Source: JBAZAX01 sp041671765 (GTDB lineage Bacteria; Babelota; Babeliae; Babelales; RVW-14). From it: 13,098 nucleotides of DNA. Position 1 is the stretch's first letter, and the number at the start of each line of letters is the position of its first letter. Positions 1 to 6,325 of this stretch are shown one piece after another. Under the pieces are notes generated by a model. That model had not been told where the DNA came from and searched no databases. It saw nothing but the letters and a program-made list of their open reading frames with translations. Location: assembly GCA_041671765.1 (NCBI GenBank), contig JBAZAX010000033.1, positions 1 through 13,098 of the forward strand. Reading direction: 5' to 3'. A program made the translations under genes and the position numbers.

Positions 1-202
1 CGGTGCAATACCCGCCCATTGCTTCATCGACTGAGTTATCGGCAAGTTCATAGACTAGATGATGCAACCCAGCTGTACCGGTCGAGCCAATGTACATAGC
101 AGGACGCTTGCGAACAGCCTCAAGCCCTTCAAGAACTTTAATCGCACCGGCACCATAATCGTCTGAAGCAGTTTGCTTCTTTATATCTTTATCGTCTTTC
201 AT
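1..202 (-). CDS. gyrB: DNA gyrase subunit B, N-terminal fragment (runs off left edge)
   Basis: This is the first 67 codons of the ATPase subunit of DNA gyrase, which introduces negative supercoils in the cytoplasm. The translation carries the GHKL-ATPase entry region typical of GyrB: IKVLEGLEAVRKRPAMYIGS at residues 21-40, then GLHHLVYELADNSVDEAMGGYC. That stretch includes the conserved Glu and Asn that bind Mg-ATP in this fold. I chose GyrB over ParE because the RKRP-MYIGS and GLHH/DNSxDEA stretches match GyrB better. The ATG at 202-200 is preceded by GGGGTG about 8 nt upstream. Ala in RPAMYIG replaces the commoner Gly, but this variant is normal in some phyla such as Bacteroidetes. The gene diverges from tadA. 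The rest of the protein lies outside the window. Confidence 0.93.
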   Translation of the reverse strand, partial: MKDDKDIKKQTASDDYGAGAIKVLEGLEAVRKRPAMYIGSTGTAGLHHLVYELADNSVDEAMGGYCT

Positions 203-452
203 AGCTTTTCACCCCACTACCTAAAAAATAAAAATTTGTTATGCAGAACTTTGTACCAAGAGTTATCTGCCATTTTCACAGAATGCTTTCAAAAAAATGA
301 AGATTTTAGTATTTTAGCATTTATATACGTGTTAATCGGCCATTATTTAAAGTTATAAGATACCATAATTTACATTATAAATCACCCGCTTTAAGATTTG
401 TTCTGTAATTTTTTTTAAACAAAGAGTGTACATAATCCGGTGGATCGCTGAT
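203..452. other. Divergent intergenic region between gyrB and tadA
   Basis: This 250-bp AT-rich spacer must hold the promoters for gyrB (leftward) and tadA (rightward). I could not pick a convincing -35/-10 pair for either one. The 61-codon open frame inside it has no ribosome site and no recognisable protein, and it overlaps the gyrB start, so I treat it as chance. Confidence 0.5.
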
Positions 453-929
453 ATGAAAAATGATAAGCCTGTCTTAAAAAATCACGACTTTTATATGCAA
501 AAAGCCTTACAACAGGCAAAGATAGCGGAACGTCACAATGAAGTTCCGGTTGGAGCTATTATAATTTCACCGGATGGAAAAATCATTGCACGGGCATATA
601 ATAAAGTTGAAAATAACACTTGCCAGGCAGGACACGCAGAAATTTTGGCTATTCAAAAAGCTACAAAAAAAATAGGCGATTGGCGATTGAATGGATGTTT
701 AATTTATGTTACTCTCGAACCATGCTTGATGTGCCTGGGCTTAATACAACTTAGCAGACTTGAAAAAGTCGTTTTTGGGGCTACCTCACCAATATTTGGA
801 ACAGGATCTTTGACAAGTAATACCTTCTTAGTGCATAATTACCTAAAAAAGTTGGATATCGAAGGTGGAATTAAAGAAAAAGATTGCGCAGATTTATTGA
901 AATCTTTTTTTAGGAAAAAGCGAAATTAA
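453..929 (+). CDS. tadA: tRNA-specific adenosine deaminase (TadA-type)
   Basis: This is a zinc-dependent deaminase of the CDA fold, probably converting A34 of tRNA-Arg(ACG) to inosine in the cytoplasm. It is 158 aa, close to the usual TadA length. The N-terminal helix (MQKALQQAKIAERHNEVPVGAII) is typical. The zinc/proton-shuttle motif is GHAEI (His61, Glu63), and EPCLMC supplies Cys91 and Cys94. I chose the ATG at 453 because GGTGG lies 9 nt upstream. An in-frame GTG at 426 would add nine residues and has no good ribosome site. The sequence is somewhat divergent: DPTAHAE of classical TadA reads NTCQAGHAE here, and the residues after PCLMC differ from the usual AGA. Another tRNA or base deaminase is therefore a minor alternative. 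dksA-like follows after 18 bp, probably in the same transcript. Confidence 0.87.
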   Translation: MKNDKPVLKNHDFYMQKALQQAKIAERHNEVPVGAIIISPDGKIIARAYNKVENNTCQAGHAEILAIQKATKKIGDWRLNGCLIYVTLEPCLMCLGLIQLSRLEKVVFGATSPIFGTGSLTSNTFLVHNYLKKLDIEGGIKEKDCADLLKSFFRKKRN

Positions 930-947
930 GCAAAGAAAGGTGAGGCA

Positions 948-1292
948 GTGAAGAACAGAGCTCAGTTTATTGAGATGATGAAAAAGAACCTATTGCAACG
1001 CAGAAGCGAAATGGCGGGACGTCTATCAAACCAATCTCAAGAAAAGGTATCTGACGGACAGGTGCAAGATAGCGGCGATGAAGCACTGTCATTATCGATG
1101 GAAAAACTACAAAATACCCTGCAGCAAAGCGAAATGGATGAAATCAGATCAATAGATGATGCATTTGAAAGAATTAATCGTGACGAATATGGTGTATGCA
1201 TGGAATGCGGAAGCCCTATTCCTGAAAAAAGGCTGGAGACTTTCCCTTATGCATCACGCTGCGTAGCTTGCCAAGAAAAGTTTGAACAGTAA
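948..1292 (+). CDS. DksA/TraR-family C4 zinc-finger regulator
   Basis: This 114-aa protein belongs to the DksA/TraR family, whose members insert a coiled coil into the RNA polymerase secondary channel and adjust transcription, often with ppGpp. The C-terminal zinc finger is clear: YGVCMECGSPIP and SRCVACQEKF place four Cys at 84, 87, 105 and 108. The hairpin tip motif DxxDxA, which is functionally important in DksA, is present as DSGDEA at residues 41-46. It is shorter than E. coli DksA (151 aa) because the N-terminal globular part is reduced, so I leave the symbol blank. The start is GTG, with AAGGTGAGG just upstream. It sits between tadA and tRNA-Thr and is likely co-transcribed with both. 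Whether it responds to ppGpp cannot be seen here. Confidence 0.88.
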   Translation: MKNRAQFIEMMKKNLLQRRSEMAGRLSNQSQEKVSDGQVQDSGDEALSLSMEKLQNTLQQSEMDEIRSIDDAFERINRDEYGVCMECGSPIPEKRLETFPYASRCVACQEKFEQ

Positions 1293-1309
1293 TCTAGAAA
1301 TTATTTAAT

Positions 1310-1384
<75 letters not shown>

Positions 1385-1392
1385 AAAAATTA

Positions 1393-1417
1393 GCCGAAAA
1401 GGGAACCCCTTTTCGGC
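1393..1417. terminator. Bidirectional intrinsic terminator
   Basis: A perfect 11-bp stem (GCCGAAAAGGG with CCCTTTTCGGC) closes a 3-nt loop. Read leftward, the hairpin is followed by TAATTTTTT, a good U-tract that would end the deaminase/ankyrin transcript whose last stop is at 1428. Read rightward it follows tRNA-Thr, but the tail (ATTAATTGTT) is a weaker U-tract. Termination is therefore probably stronger on the minus strand. Confidence 0.8.
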
Positions 1418-1427
1418 ATTAATTGTT

Positions 1428-1979
1428 CTAAAGCCCTTCAATTACATATTGAGGCGTAAGTTTTAAACCATTTTTGGTGTAAAATTCTTCTAATATTTTC
1501 ACTATCCTACTTCTTATTTTTAGACTTGAGTCATCTTTTCGCTTGCTTTGTCTTTCAAAATAATATGCAAGATCTAATGCTGTATTCCGACCGAGATCCT
1601 CTGATTTAACATCTATTTTTGATTCCCTAAGTAATATTTCCACGCATTCGGGCCTAGCATGAATAACTGCATGATGCAATGCAGTATTCCCTGCAAAGTC
1701 TTTAATATTAGGATTTGCCCCAGCTCTAATCAGTACATCCATACACATTAGTCTTCCCGAAATAGCGGAATAATGCAATGGCGTAAAACCACGCGCATCC
1801 TGTTTATCTATAACGCTAGCGAATTCCTTTTTCTCAAGAAGTGTTTTTAAAGTTTCGGCCTGACTACTATCCGTTGAAGCATCATAAATCAAACACGCTT
1901 CCATCGCCCCCAATTTACACACTCCAAAGAAAATAACCGTAAACAACCCTACATTAATAACATTTTTCATATTCATCAT
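1428..1979 (-). CDS. Exported ankyrin-repeat protein
   Basis: This is a 183-aa protein with an N-terminal Sec signal peptide: Lys5, then a hydrophobic stretch VINVGLFTVIFFGVC, with likely cleavage after LGA at residue 25. Three ankyrin repeats follow at about residues 60-92 (DARGFTPLHYSAISG), 93-126 (FAGNTALHHAVIHARPECVEILL) and 127-167 (degenerate, GRNTALDLAYYFE). A half-repeat precedes them. Ankyrin repeats are protein-binding scaffolds. An exported one in a host-associated bacterium could bind an envelope or host partner, but no catalytic domain is present and the partner is unknown. The ATG at 1979 is preceded by AAGGA about 10 nt upstream, and a second ATG follows directly. It lies 56 bp after the deaminase gene on the same strand, so the two are probably co-transcribed and end at the hairpin at 1393-1417. 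Confidence 0.85.
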   Translation of the reverse strand: MMNMKNVINVGLFTVIFFGVCKLGAMEACLIYDASTDSSQAETLKTLLEKKEFASVIDKQDARGFTPLHYSAISGRLMCMDVLIRAGANPNIKDFAGNTALHHAVIHARPECVEILLRESKIDVKSEDLGRNTALDLAYYFERQSKRKDDSSLKIRSRIVKILEEFYTKNGLKLTPQYVIEGL

Positions 1980-2035
1980 GACACTTAATCCTTATTTTCA
2001 AAATGTAAGACTTTGCAATAACTACCATCACTTTT

Positions 2036-2578
2036 TTATTTTTTATTTTGCTCAAGTTTAAATGCATATGGCAAAAGCGTTTTAAGTTGTTCGATTTTAT
2101 AATTCCCAGAAATAGTTGCCATAACAATGTAAGCTTCAGGCTCAGCAAACTCATTGATAACCTGACGGCAAGCGCCGCATGGAGCTCCATATTCAGGCGC
2201 ATCAAGAACAATAGCTATAGCTTTAATAAAATTACCTTTTTCTCCTTCAGAAACTGCTTTAAAAATTGCTATACGTTCTGCGCAAACCGTTAATCCGTAC
2301 GACGCATTTTCAACATTTGTTCCGGAATAAATTTTGCCAGATCTAGTTAAAATAGCAGCCCCAACTTTGAAATTTGAATATGGGCTGTACGAATTTTCTC
2401 TGGCTTTTTTGGCCTGTTCAATTAAATTTTTAAAATCAAAATCTAATTCAGCCGCTTTGACTTCACTTTTACTTGCTACTTGATTTAATACTTGCGTCAC
2501 TTCAGTCTCCTTTGGCAATACTTGTAAAAAACTTAACGATAAAACGGATGGCAATAAAAGACACTTCGCAATATTCAT
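2036..2578 (-). CDS. cdd: Cytidine deaminase with N-terminal signal peptide
   Basis: This zinc enzyme would convert cytidine/deoxycytidine to uridine/deoxyuridine in pyrimidine salvage. The catalytic core (about residues 46-180) has SYSPYSNFKVGAAI, the substrate loop NVENASYG (88-95), the catalytic CAE (Cys99, Glu101) and PCGAC (Cys134, Cys137). This is the three-cysteine pattern of small Bacillus-type Cdd, and it ends with the typical LLPYAF. Normal Cdd is about 130 aa; this one is 180 aa because of an N-terminal extension. From the chosen ATG at 2578 the extension begins MNIAKCLLLPSVLSLSFLQV, which looks like a signal peptide or anchor, followed by a polar linker. AGGAA lies 8 nt before 2578, which favours it over the in-frame ATGs at 2584 and 2602. 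Activity outside the cytoplasm is an inference from the leader. It is probably co-transcribed with the exported ankyrin gene. Confidence 0.9.
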   Translation of the reverse strand: MNIAKCLLLPSVLSLSFLQVLPKETEVTQVLNQVASKSEVKAAELDFDFKNLIEQAKKARENSYSPYSNFKVGAAILTRSGKIYSGTNVENASYGLTVCAERIAIFKAVSEGEKGNFIKAIAIVLDAPEYGAPCGACRQVINEFAEPEAYIVMATISGNYKIEQLKTLLPYAFKLEQNKK

Positions 2579-2628
2579 GATCATCTTTCCTGTAAAAAAC
2601 ATACTACCTGTATTAACTCGAGTAGCAG

Positions 2629-2657
2629 AGCATACAATACGAAGGCCACGAAATCAA
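2629..2657 (-). promoter_or_regulatory. Possible promoter of the deaminase/ankyrin pair
   Basis: On the minus strand TTGATT (2657-2652) and TATGCT (2634-2629) are separated by 17 bp, each matching 4 of 6 bases of the sigma-70 consensus. The -10 lies about 50 bp before the deaminase start. The match is modest, so this is tentative. Confidence 0.3.
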
Positions 2658-2688
2658 TAGGATTTTTGTTTTTCTTCAAATGAATTGA

Positions 2689-2705
2689 GCAAGTTTTTTG
2701 CAAGT
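2689..2705 (+). repeat. Short direct repeat GCAAGT beside a promoter
   Basis: GCAAGT occurs at 2689-2694 and again at 2700-2705, 11 bp apart (about one helical turn). The second copy ends one base before the -35 box of the toxin-antitoxin promoter. This phasing could form a protein-binding site, but chance is possible for a 6-bp repeat. Confidence 0.3.
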
Positions 2706-2706
2706 G

Positions 2707-2736
2707 TTGACAATATTGTATTCGTTTTTGTATACT
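2707..2736 (+). promoter_or_regulatory. Near-consensus sigma-70 promoter of the toxin-antitoxin operon
   Basis: The -35 TTGACA (2707-2712) is a perfect match. The -10 TATACT (2731-2736) matches five of six bases, and the spacer is 18 bp. It lies about 50 bp before the antitoxin ATG and is the strongest-looking promoter in the window. Such strength suits a module that is held down by autorepression. Confidence 0.75.
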
Positions 2737-2761
2737 AATAATATCAATATTTATACAAAAA
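2725..2761. promoter_or_regulatory. Inverted repeat overlapping the -10 box, candidate antitoxin operator
   Basis: The arms TTTTTGTATA (2725-2734) and TATACAAAAA (2752-2761) are perfect 10-bp inverted repeats 17 bp apart. The left arm covers part of the -10 hexamer and the right arm lies in the expected transcript leader. Ribbon-helix-helix antitoxins commonly bind such palindromes to repress their own operon. That this antitoxin does so is an inference. Confidence 0.5.
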
Positions 2762-2784
2762 AATGTAATTTTGGAGCTAAATAG

Positions 2785-3021
2785 ATGAAAATGATAAGAA
2801 TCACAGAGGAAACAAGCCACCGCTTAGATGAGCTAGTTGAGGAAACACATGAATCAAAACAAGCTCTTCTAGATAAGGCTGTTCAAATGCTTACAAGAAA
2901 ATATTTTCTTGTAAAAGCAAATAATGAATTAGCAGAGCTTAAAAAAGATCCAAAAGCATGGAAAGAGTACATGGAAGAGCATGAGGCTTGGGATGAAACT
3001 CTTTTAGATGGATTGGAATAA
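2785..3021 (+). CDS. Ribbon-helix-helix antitoxin of a MazEF/PemIK-type module
   Basis: This 78-aa protein begins with a short beta strand (KMIRIT), then helix A (EETSHRLDELVEET) and helix B (KQALLDKAVQMLTRKYF). That is the ribbon-helix-helix DNA-binding plan of many antitoxins. The C-terminal half is highly charged (AELKKDPKAWKEYMEEHEAWDETL) and would be the disordered tail that wraps and neutralises the toxin. The ATG at 2785 has GGAG 8 nt upstream. The toxin gene follows at once and may overlap it. Family role: antitoxin and autorepressor, normally degraded by a host protease under stress. The pairing with a MazF-like toxin is what makes the call firm. Confidence 0.85.
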   Translation: MKMIRITEETSHRLDELVEETHESKQALLDKAVQMLTRKYFLVKANNELAELKKDPKAWKEYMEEHEAWDETLLDGLE

Positions 3022-3022
3022 A

Positions 3023-3379
3023 ATGGCCACAACATTGAAGCCTTTACGTGGAGATATTTGGATTGTTAACTTAGATCCCATCGTTGGACATGAGCAAGCC
3101 AAGAAACGCCCTTGTCTTATTGTTTCAAACAATATTTTTAATCAAAATCCATCTGAACTGGTTGTCGTTATTCCTCTAACATCTAAATACAAAAAAATTT
3201 CCTGGCTTGTTGAAATTGGTGAAATTAGAATTGGCAATGTATCAACAATGTCTTATGCACTATGCAACCATGTCAGGACTGTTTCACTCGCACGATTCTC
3301 CTCTAAACCCGTTGCGCATATCAAGACAGATACAATGGAAAAAATAGAGGCAAGATTACGCATGCTTCTTGATCTCTAA
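3023..3379 (+). CDS. MazF/PemK-family endoribonuclease toxin
   Basis: This 118-aa toxin of the MazF/PemK/Kid family cuts single-stranded RNA, usually mRNA, at short sequences and stops growth. Family hallmarks are the N-terminal RGDIWIVNLDPIVGHEQ and KKRPCLIVSNN, in which Arg of RGD and the KKRP loop belong to the active-site region. They are followed by VVVIPLTSK and the C-terminal VRTVSLAR and IEARLRMLL helix. The ATG at 3023 starts one base after the antitoxin stop, with GGA 5 nt upstream. An in-frame ATG at 3008 would overlap the antitoxin by 14 bp and add MDWNK. Either arrangement means translational coupling, as usual for such pairs. It is full length with no broken motif. It converges on pilD, with 20 bp between the stops. 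Confidence 0.9.
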   Translation: MATTLKPLRGDIWIVNLDPIVGHEQAKKRPCLIVSNNIFNQNPSELVVVIPLTSKYKKISWLVEIGEIRIGNVSTMSYALCNHVRTVSLARFSSKPVAHIKTDTMEKIEARLRMLLDL

Positions 3380-3399
3380 ATAAAGGTAAGAAAGTTATT

Positions 3400-4260
3400 T
3401 TATCCCCAGAAAAAAAATATTATTTGCTGATCAAATAAAAAATATAGAAAAGCTCCAAGTCCAAGAAACGGCCCAAATGGGATTCTGGTGAATCTATCCT
3501 TTTTTAATATTAATAAAAAAAGGCCACCTAAGATTAGTCCTGAGAATGAGCCCAACATTAAAGCAAACCATACACCAACCGGACCAAGAAATGAACCAAT
3601 CATGGCAAGGAGCTCCATGTCGCCAATTCCCAATCCATCACGTTTGGTAAATGTTTTGAATAAAAATGCAATAATCCACAAGAGTCCATATCCTAAAATG
3701 GCTCCAATCAAACTTTGCATAGTAGAGATATATGTAAATCCAAAGTACGAGGCAATAAGTCCAAGCGGAATGAGCCAAAACGTACAAATCTGTGGAATAA
3801 CCATTGCTTGGAAATCAGTTCGCGTCGCAACGATCAAGGCAGATAAAAATATAAAAAATATAAAAAAAGAAAAATAGTTTTGCGCTGGTACTTGTTTTGC
3901 CAAATTCGCAAATGATATATCAAATCCTTCTACAACCGGATTAGTTGCTAAATAATAATAAAGCGATGAAAACTTTGGTAAACATCTTTGATAAAGTAGC
4001 ACCAACATAAAACCGGTTAACAATTCAATAAATGGATATAAAAAAGAGATGCTCTCTTTGCACTTCCTACACTTTGCTTTTAACAAAATCCAAGAGACTA
4101 ATGGGATATTATCGTACCAAAAAATTAGTTGCTCACATTTTGGACATGCGGATCTCATCTTAAAAAAAGACCGCCCTGACACTAACCTAAATGCAACAAC
4201 GTTTAAAAATGATCCCCAACATAACCCAAACAAAAAAATAATTAAAAGAAGAATATCCAC
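3400..4260 (-). CDS. pilD: Type IV prepilin peptidase / N-methyltransferase (A24)
   Basis: This membrane aspartyl peptidase cleaves prepilin or pseudopilin leaders at the inner membrane and usually methylates the new N-terminus. In order it has: an N-terminal membrane segment with GSFLNVVAFR; the cytoplasmic zinc-binding cysteines of the methylase domain (CPKC at 39-42, CRKC at 64-67); several membrane segments; the first catalytic Asp in RTDFQAMVIP (Asp149); and the second in GLGIGDMEL (Asp214). The tail RIPFGPFLGLGA is also typical. At 286 aa it is a full bifunctional type. I chose the GTG at 4260 because AAGGGG sits 6 nt upstream; a TTG at 4263 is the alternative. It is the last gene of the rpsU operon, 17 bp after kdsD. 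No pilin gene is in the window, so its substrates lie elsewhere. Confidence 0.9.
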   Translation of the reverse strand: MDILLLIIFLFGLCWGSFLNVVAFRLVSGRSFFKMRSACPKCEQLIFWYDNIPLVSWILLKAKCRKCKESISFLYPFIELLTGFMLVLLYQRCLPKFSSLYYYLATNPVVEGFDISFANLAKQVPAQNYFSFFIFFIFLSALIVATRTDFQAMVIPQICTFWLIPLGLIASYFGFTYISTMQSLIGAILGYGLLWIIAFLFKTFTKRDGLGIGDMELLAMIGSFLGPVGVWFALMLGSFSGLILGGLFLLILKKDRFTRIPFGPFLGLGAFLYFLFDQQIIFFFWG

Positions 4261-4277
4261 CAAACTCCCCTTCAGAA

Positions 4278-5303
4278 CTAACCTTTTATTCCAGCCTTTA
4301 TCAAATCGTGAATATGTATAACGCCAACTGCTGTCTTACCATTTACAACAACCAAGCTTGTGATGTTAAAATTTTCCATAATTTCAAGAGCTGAACCTGC
4401 GAGCGCATCAATATTTACGGTTTTGGGATTTAGCGTCATTATTTCAGTTGCTTTTTTATTAAAAACATCCGGACCAAATTTATCACAAGCACGACGCAAA
4501 TCACCATCTGTAACAATTCCACAAAGATTATTTTTATTATCAGCCACTATACCAATTCCCAGCTTTTTGGAAGATATGGTATAAAGAATTTCGCTAAATT
4601 TTGAATCCATTGATATTAACGGAAGATTAATCCCAGAATACATGAAGTAATTAACTGTTAAAATCAGTCGTTTTCCAAGAGCTCCAGCTGGATGAACACG
4701 CGCAAAACAATTTTTATCAAAATTGTGCATCGAGCTAACCACAACAGCTATGGCATCTCCAAAGGCCATCATCAAAGTCGAACTGCTTGTTGGGGCCAAA
4801 TTTAAGGGACAGGCCTCACGCTCAAGTGGAAGCTTAATAACAAGATCAACCAAGCCAGACAGGCTGCCGTTATTGCAACAAATCAATACTGTATAATTTT
4901 TTGTAAAATTTTTATTATTTTTTAAAGACGCAATAACATTTTCAAGTTCTGTTCCAGTGCCACTTTTTGATAAAGCAATGAATATATCGTTTTGTTGAAT
5001 AACCCCAAGATCACCGTGCAATGCTTCACATGCGTGCAAAAATATTGAAGGAATTCCAAGGCTTGAAAAGGTTGCAGCCAATTTTTGTGCAACTAATCCT
5101 GATTTACCAAGACCTGAGAAAACAATCTTCCCCGTATTTTCTAGAATTTTGTTAACAAGAATAGACGCTGTTTCTGGAATATTGTTGGCAACTGCCATTA
5201 ACGCTTGAGATTCTTGTAAAATTACATCTGAAATGGCTTGTTTGATATCAAGCTTTGAAGCACCCTTTACAGCAAATGCGCTTTCTTTTTGCTGGTCCAA
5301 CAT
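4278..5303 (-). CDS. kdsD: Arabinose-5-phosphate isomerase (SIS plus two CBS domains)
   Basis: This cytoplasmic isomerase converts ribulose-5-phosphate to arabinose-5-phosphate, the first step toward Kdo for LPS. The SIS domain spans about residues 45-190, with GLGKSGLVAQKLAATFSSLG, the signature HACEALHGDLG, EACPLNLAPTSSST and HPAGALGKR. Two CBS domains follow (about 228-275 with GIVTDGDLRR, and 287-340 with GVIHIHDL). At 341 aa it is slightly longer than E. coli KdsD (328 aa). The phosphosugar loop reads SKSGTGTELENV, where NSGES is usual, a mild oddity. The ATG at 5303 has GGGG 5 nt upstream and sits 13 bp after the rbfA stop. A GTG at 5339 inside rbfA would add 12 residues and is less likely. 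Its presence implies a Kdo-containing outer membrane. Confidence 0.9.
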   Translation of the reverse strand: MLDQQKESAFAVKGASKLDIKQAISDVILQESQALMAVANNIPETASILVNKILENTGKIVFSGLGKSGLVAQKLAATFSSLGIPSIFLHACEALHGDLGVIQQNDIFIALSKSGTGTELENVIASLKNNKNFTKNYTVLICCNNGSLSGLVDLVIKLPLEREACPLNLAPTSSSTLMMAFGDAIAVVVSSMHNFDKNCFARVHPAGALGKRLILTVNYFMYSGINLPLISMDSKFSEILYTISSKKLGIGIVADNKNNLCGIVTDGDLRRACDKFGPDVFNKKATEIMTLNPKTVNIDALAGSALEIMENFNITSLVVVNGKTAVGVIHIHDLIKAGIKG

Positions 5304-5316
5304 TGTAACCCCATAT

Positions 5317-5733
5317 TTATTTTTTTTTGCTATCACCAAGATCTTGAATTACTTTATCTAGCAAAGTATCGATGCGGTCTTGCTTCTCTCTGTTTTCATC
5401 ATAAATAAATATAATTTCTGGAGTGTAGCGAGGGTTTAATCGAGTTGCAAGTTCTTTGCGTATAGATGGCCTATAAAGTTTGAGAGCATCCAGTGCTGTT
5501 TTAAATATTTCTTCAGAAAATACATCAAATGTAGACAGATAAACGTAAAGAATGCCCGAGTCCTGTGAAAAATCTACTCTTGTTACATAGACCTTTTGTA
5601 CATCGGTATTTTCATTGGAAATTAAACTAATGATTTGAGATAGTTCACGAAAAAAGAGGGATTTTTTTCGCTCCCTCTTTATTTCATGTAAGTTTGAGCT
5701 CGCCCCATGGCGATTTTTATTTGACGCAACCAT
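5317..5733 (-). CDS. rbfA: Ribosome-binding factor A
   Basis: This 138-aa protein assists late maturation of the 30S subunit and 16S rRNA 5' end, mainly in cold or rapid growth. It has the family plan: a basic N-terminal helix (IKRERKKSLFFRELSQIISLI), the strand VYVTRVDFSQDSGILYVYLST, and the C-terminal helix and strand RPSIRKELATRLNPRYTPEIIFIYDEN, followed by RIDTLLDKV. The PRYTPEIIFIYD pattern is the most diagnostic. The gene starts at ATG 5733-5731, overlapping the rpsU stop by one base (TAATG), so it is translationally coupled to rpsU. It precedes kdsD. The N-terminal 15 residues (MVASNKNRHGASSN) are extra and polar. Confidence 0.88.
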   Translation of the reverse strand: MVASNKNRHGASSNLHEIKRERKKSLFFRELSQIISLISNENTDVQKVYVTRVDFSQDSGILYVYLSTFDVFSEEIFKTALDALKLYRPSIRKELATRLNPRYTPEIIFIYDENREKQDRIDTLLDKVIQDLGDSKKK

Positions 5734-5942
5734 TATTTAAGCATACCTTCCATGCTCTTAATAATGTTGTTCTTGACCGCGCGCATCAATCTTTTTCGCT
5801 TCTTCTGCGTTGGAGGTTCAAAATAAACCTGTCGCTTCATATCACGAATGACGCCTTCGCGTTCAACTTTTTTCTTAAGTTGCTTTAAGCTTTTTTCGAG
5901 ATTTCCAGTTACCTGGATTTCGATATTATATGACTTTGACAT
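5733..5942 (-). CDS. rpsU: 30S ribosomal protein S21
   Basis: This 69-aa basic protein of the small ribosomal subunit sits near the anti-Shine-Dalgarno region and aids mRNA selection. Matches to the family are GNLEKSLKQLKKKVEREGVIRDMKRQVYFEPPTQKKRKR, shown here across residues 13-50 in order: the SLKxLKKKVEREG helix, the RDxKRxxYFExPTxKKRKR core, and a basic C-terminal helix. The ATG at 5942 has GGTG about 10 nt upstream. It leads the operon rpsU-rbfA-kdsD-pilD. Confidence 0.92.
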   Translation of the reverse strand: MSKSYNIEIQVTGNLEKSLKQLKKKVEREGVIRDMKRQVYFEPPTQKKRKRLMRAVKNNIIKSMEGMLK

Positions 5943-6006
5943 TGAATTTTAACACCGCCTTAAAAACTAGTTTCGTCGTTGATACTTCTTCACTATCACT
6001 TAACAA

Positions 6007-6034
6007 AGCCTATCAGAATGGGGTCATTTGTCAA
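6007..6034 (-). promoter_or_regulatory. Candidate promoter of the rpsU operon
   Basis: On the minus strand a perfect -35 TTGACA (6034-6029) is followed 16 bp later by TAGGCT (6012-6007). TGA directly before it gives an extended -10 (TGn). The -10 is poor by itself (3 of 6). The position, about 65 bp before the rpsU start, fits. Confidence 0.45.
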
Positions 6035-6168
6035 AACAATCAATAAAATCAGGGATTATGGCTTCCATGAAAAGCGTATTTGCAAACAGAATTAAAAATA
6101 TATTAATAGAAGACGTAAACTAACGCGAATTCGAGAATTAAATATTGCTTCATGAAAGCCACTGTAAC

Positions 6169-6195
6169 GTCGCCCCGGCGCAGGCCGGGGTCCAG
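6169..6195 (+). repeat. GC-rich hairpin repeat, copy 1
   Basis: CCCCGGC (6173-6179) and GCCGGGG (6184-6190) form a 7-bp stem with a GCAG loop, between GTCG and TCCAG. It belongs to the widespread bacterial repeat that begins GTCATCCCGGC and ends GCCGGGATCCAG. It matches copy 2, in opposite orientation, at 23 of 27 positions. It stands out strongly from the AT-rich surroundings. Confidence 0.8.
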
Positions 6196-6298
6196 ATGCA
6201 ACTTCAACGTCCTCGCCTATTTTTGAAACATTTATCTATGCGAATCACAATCAAAATCAAATCAAGTACTCTAAATCTGTTTTATTTCTGTACTAAAA

Positions 6299-6325
6299 CT
6301 GGATCCCGGCCTCCGCCGGGAAGAC
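6299..6325 (-). repeat. GC-rich hairpin repeat, copy 2 (inverted)
   Basis: CCCGGC (6305-6310) and GCCGGG (6315-6320) form a 6-bp stem with a CTCC loop, preceded by CTGGAT. It is the reverse complement of copy 1 with four differences. The pair faces inward toward 100 bp of AT-rich DNA, so the two copies could also pair with each other into a long stem. Confidence 0.8.

Noticed and set aside
173..358. 61-codon open frame, plus strand
   Set aside because: It overlaps the gyrB start on the other strand, has no ribosome site and gives a composition typical of AT-rich noise.
426..452. GTG start nine codons upstream of the tadA ATG
   Set aside because: It has no ribosome site, while the ATG at 453 has GGTGG at good spacing and gives normal TadA length.
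1954..2211. 85-codon minus-strand frame
   Set aside because: It is a shifted-frame shadow of the cytidine deaminase 3' end.
2581..2820. 79-codon minus-strand frame overlapping the antitoxin start
   Set aside because: It overlaps the toxin-antitoxin promoter and has no recognisable protein features or ribosome site.
3488..3877. 129-codon plus-strand frame opposite pilD
   Set aside because: It is an antisense shadow of a clear prepilin peptidase and shows no family motifs.
6169..6325. CRISPR-like array from the GC-rich repeats
   Set aside because: There are only two copies, in opposite orientation, with no regular spacers and no cas genes.
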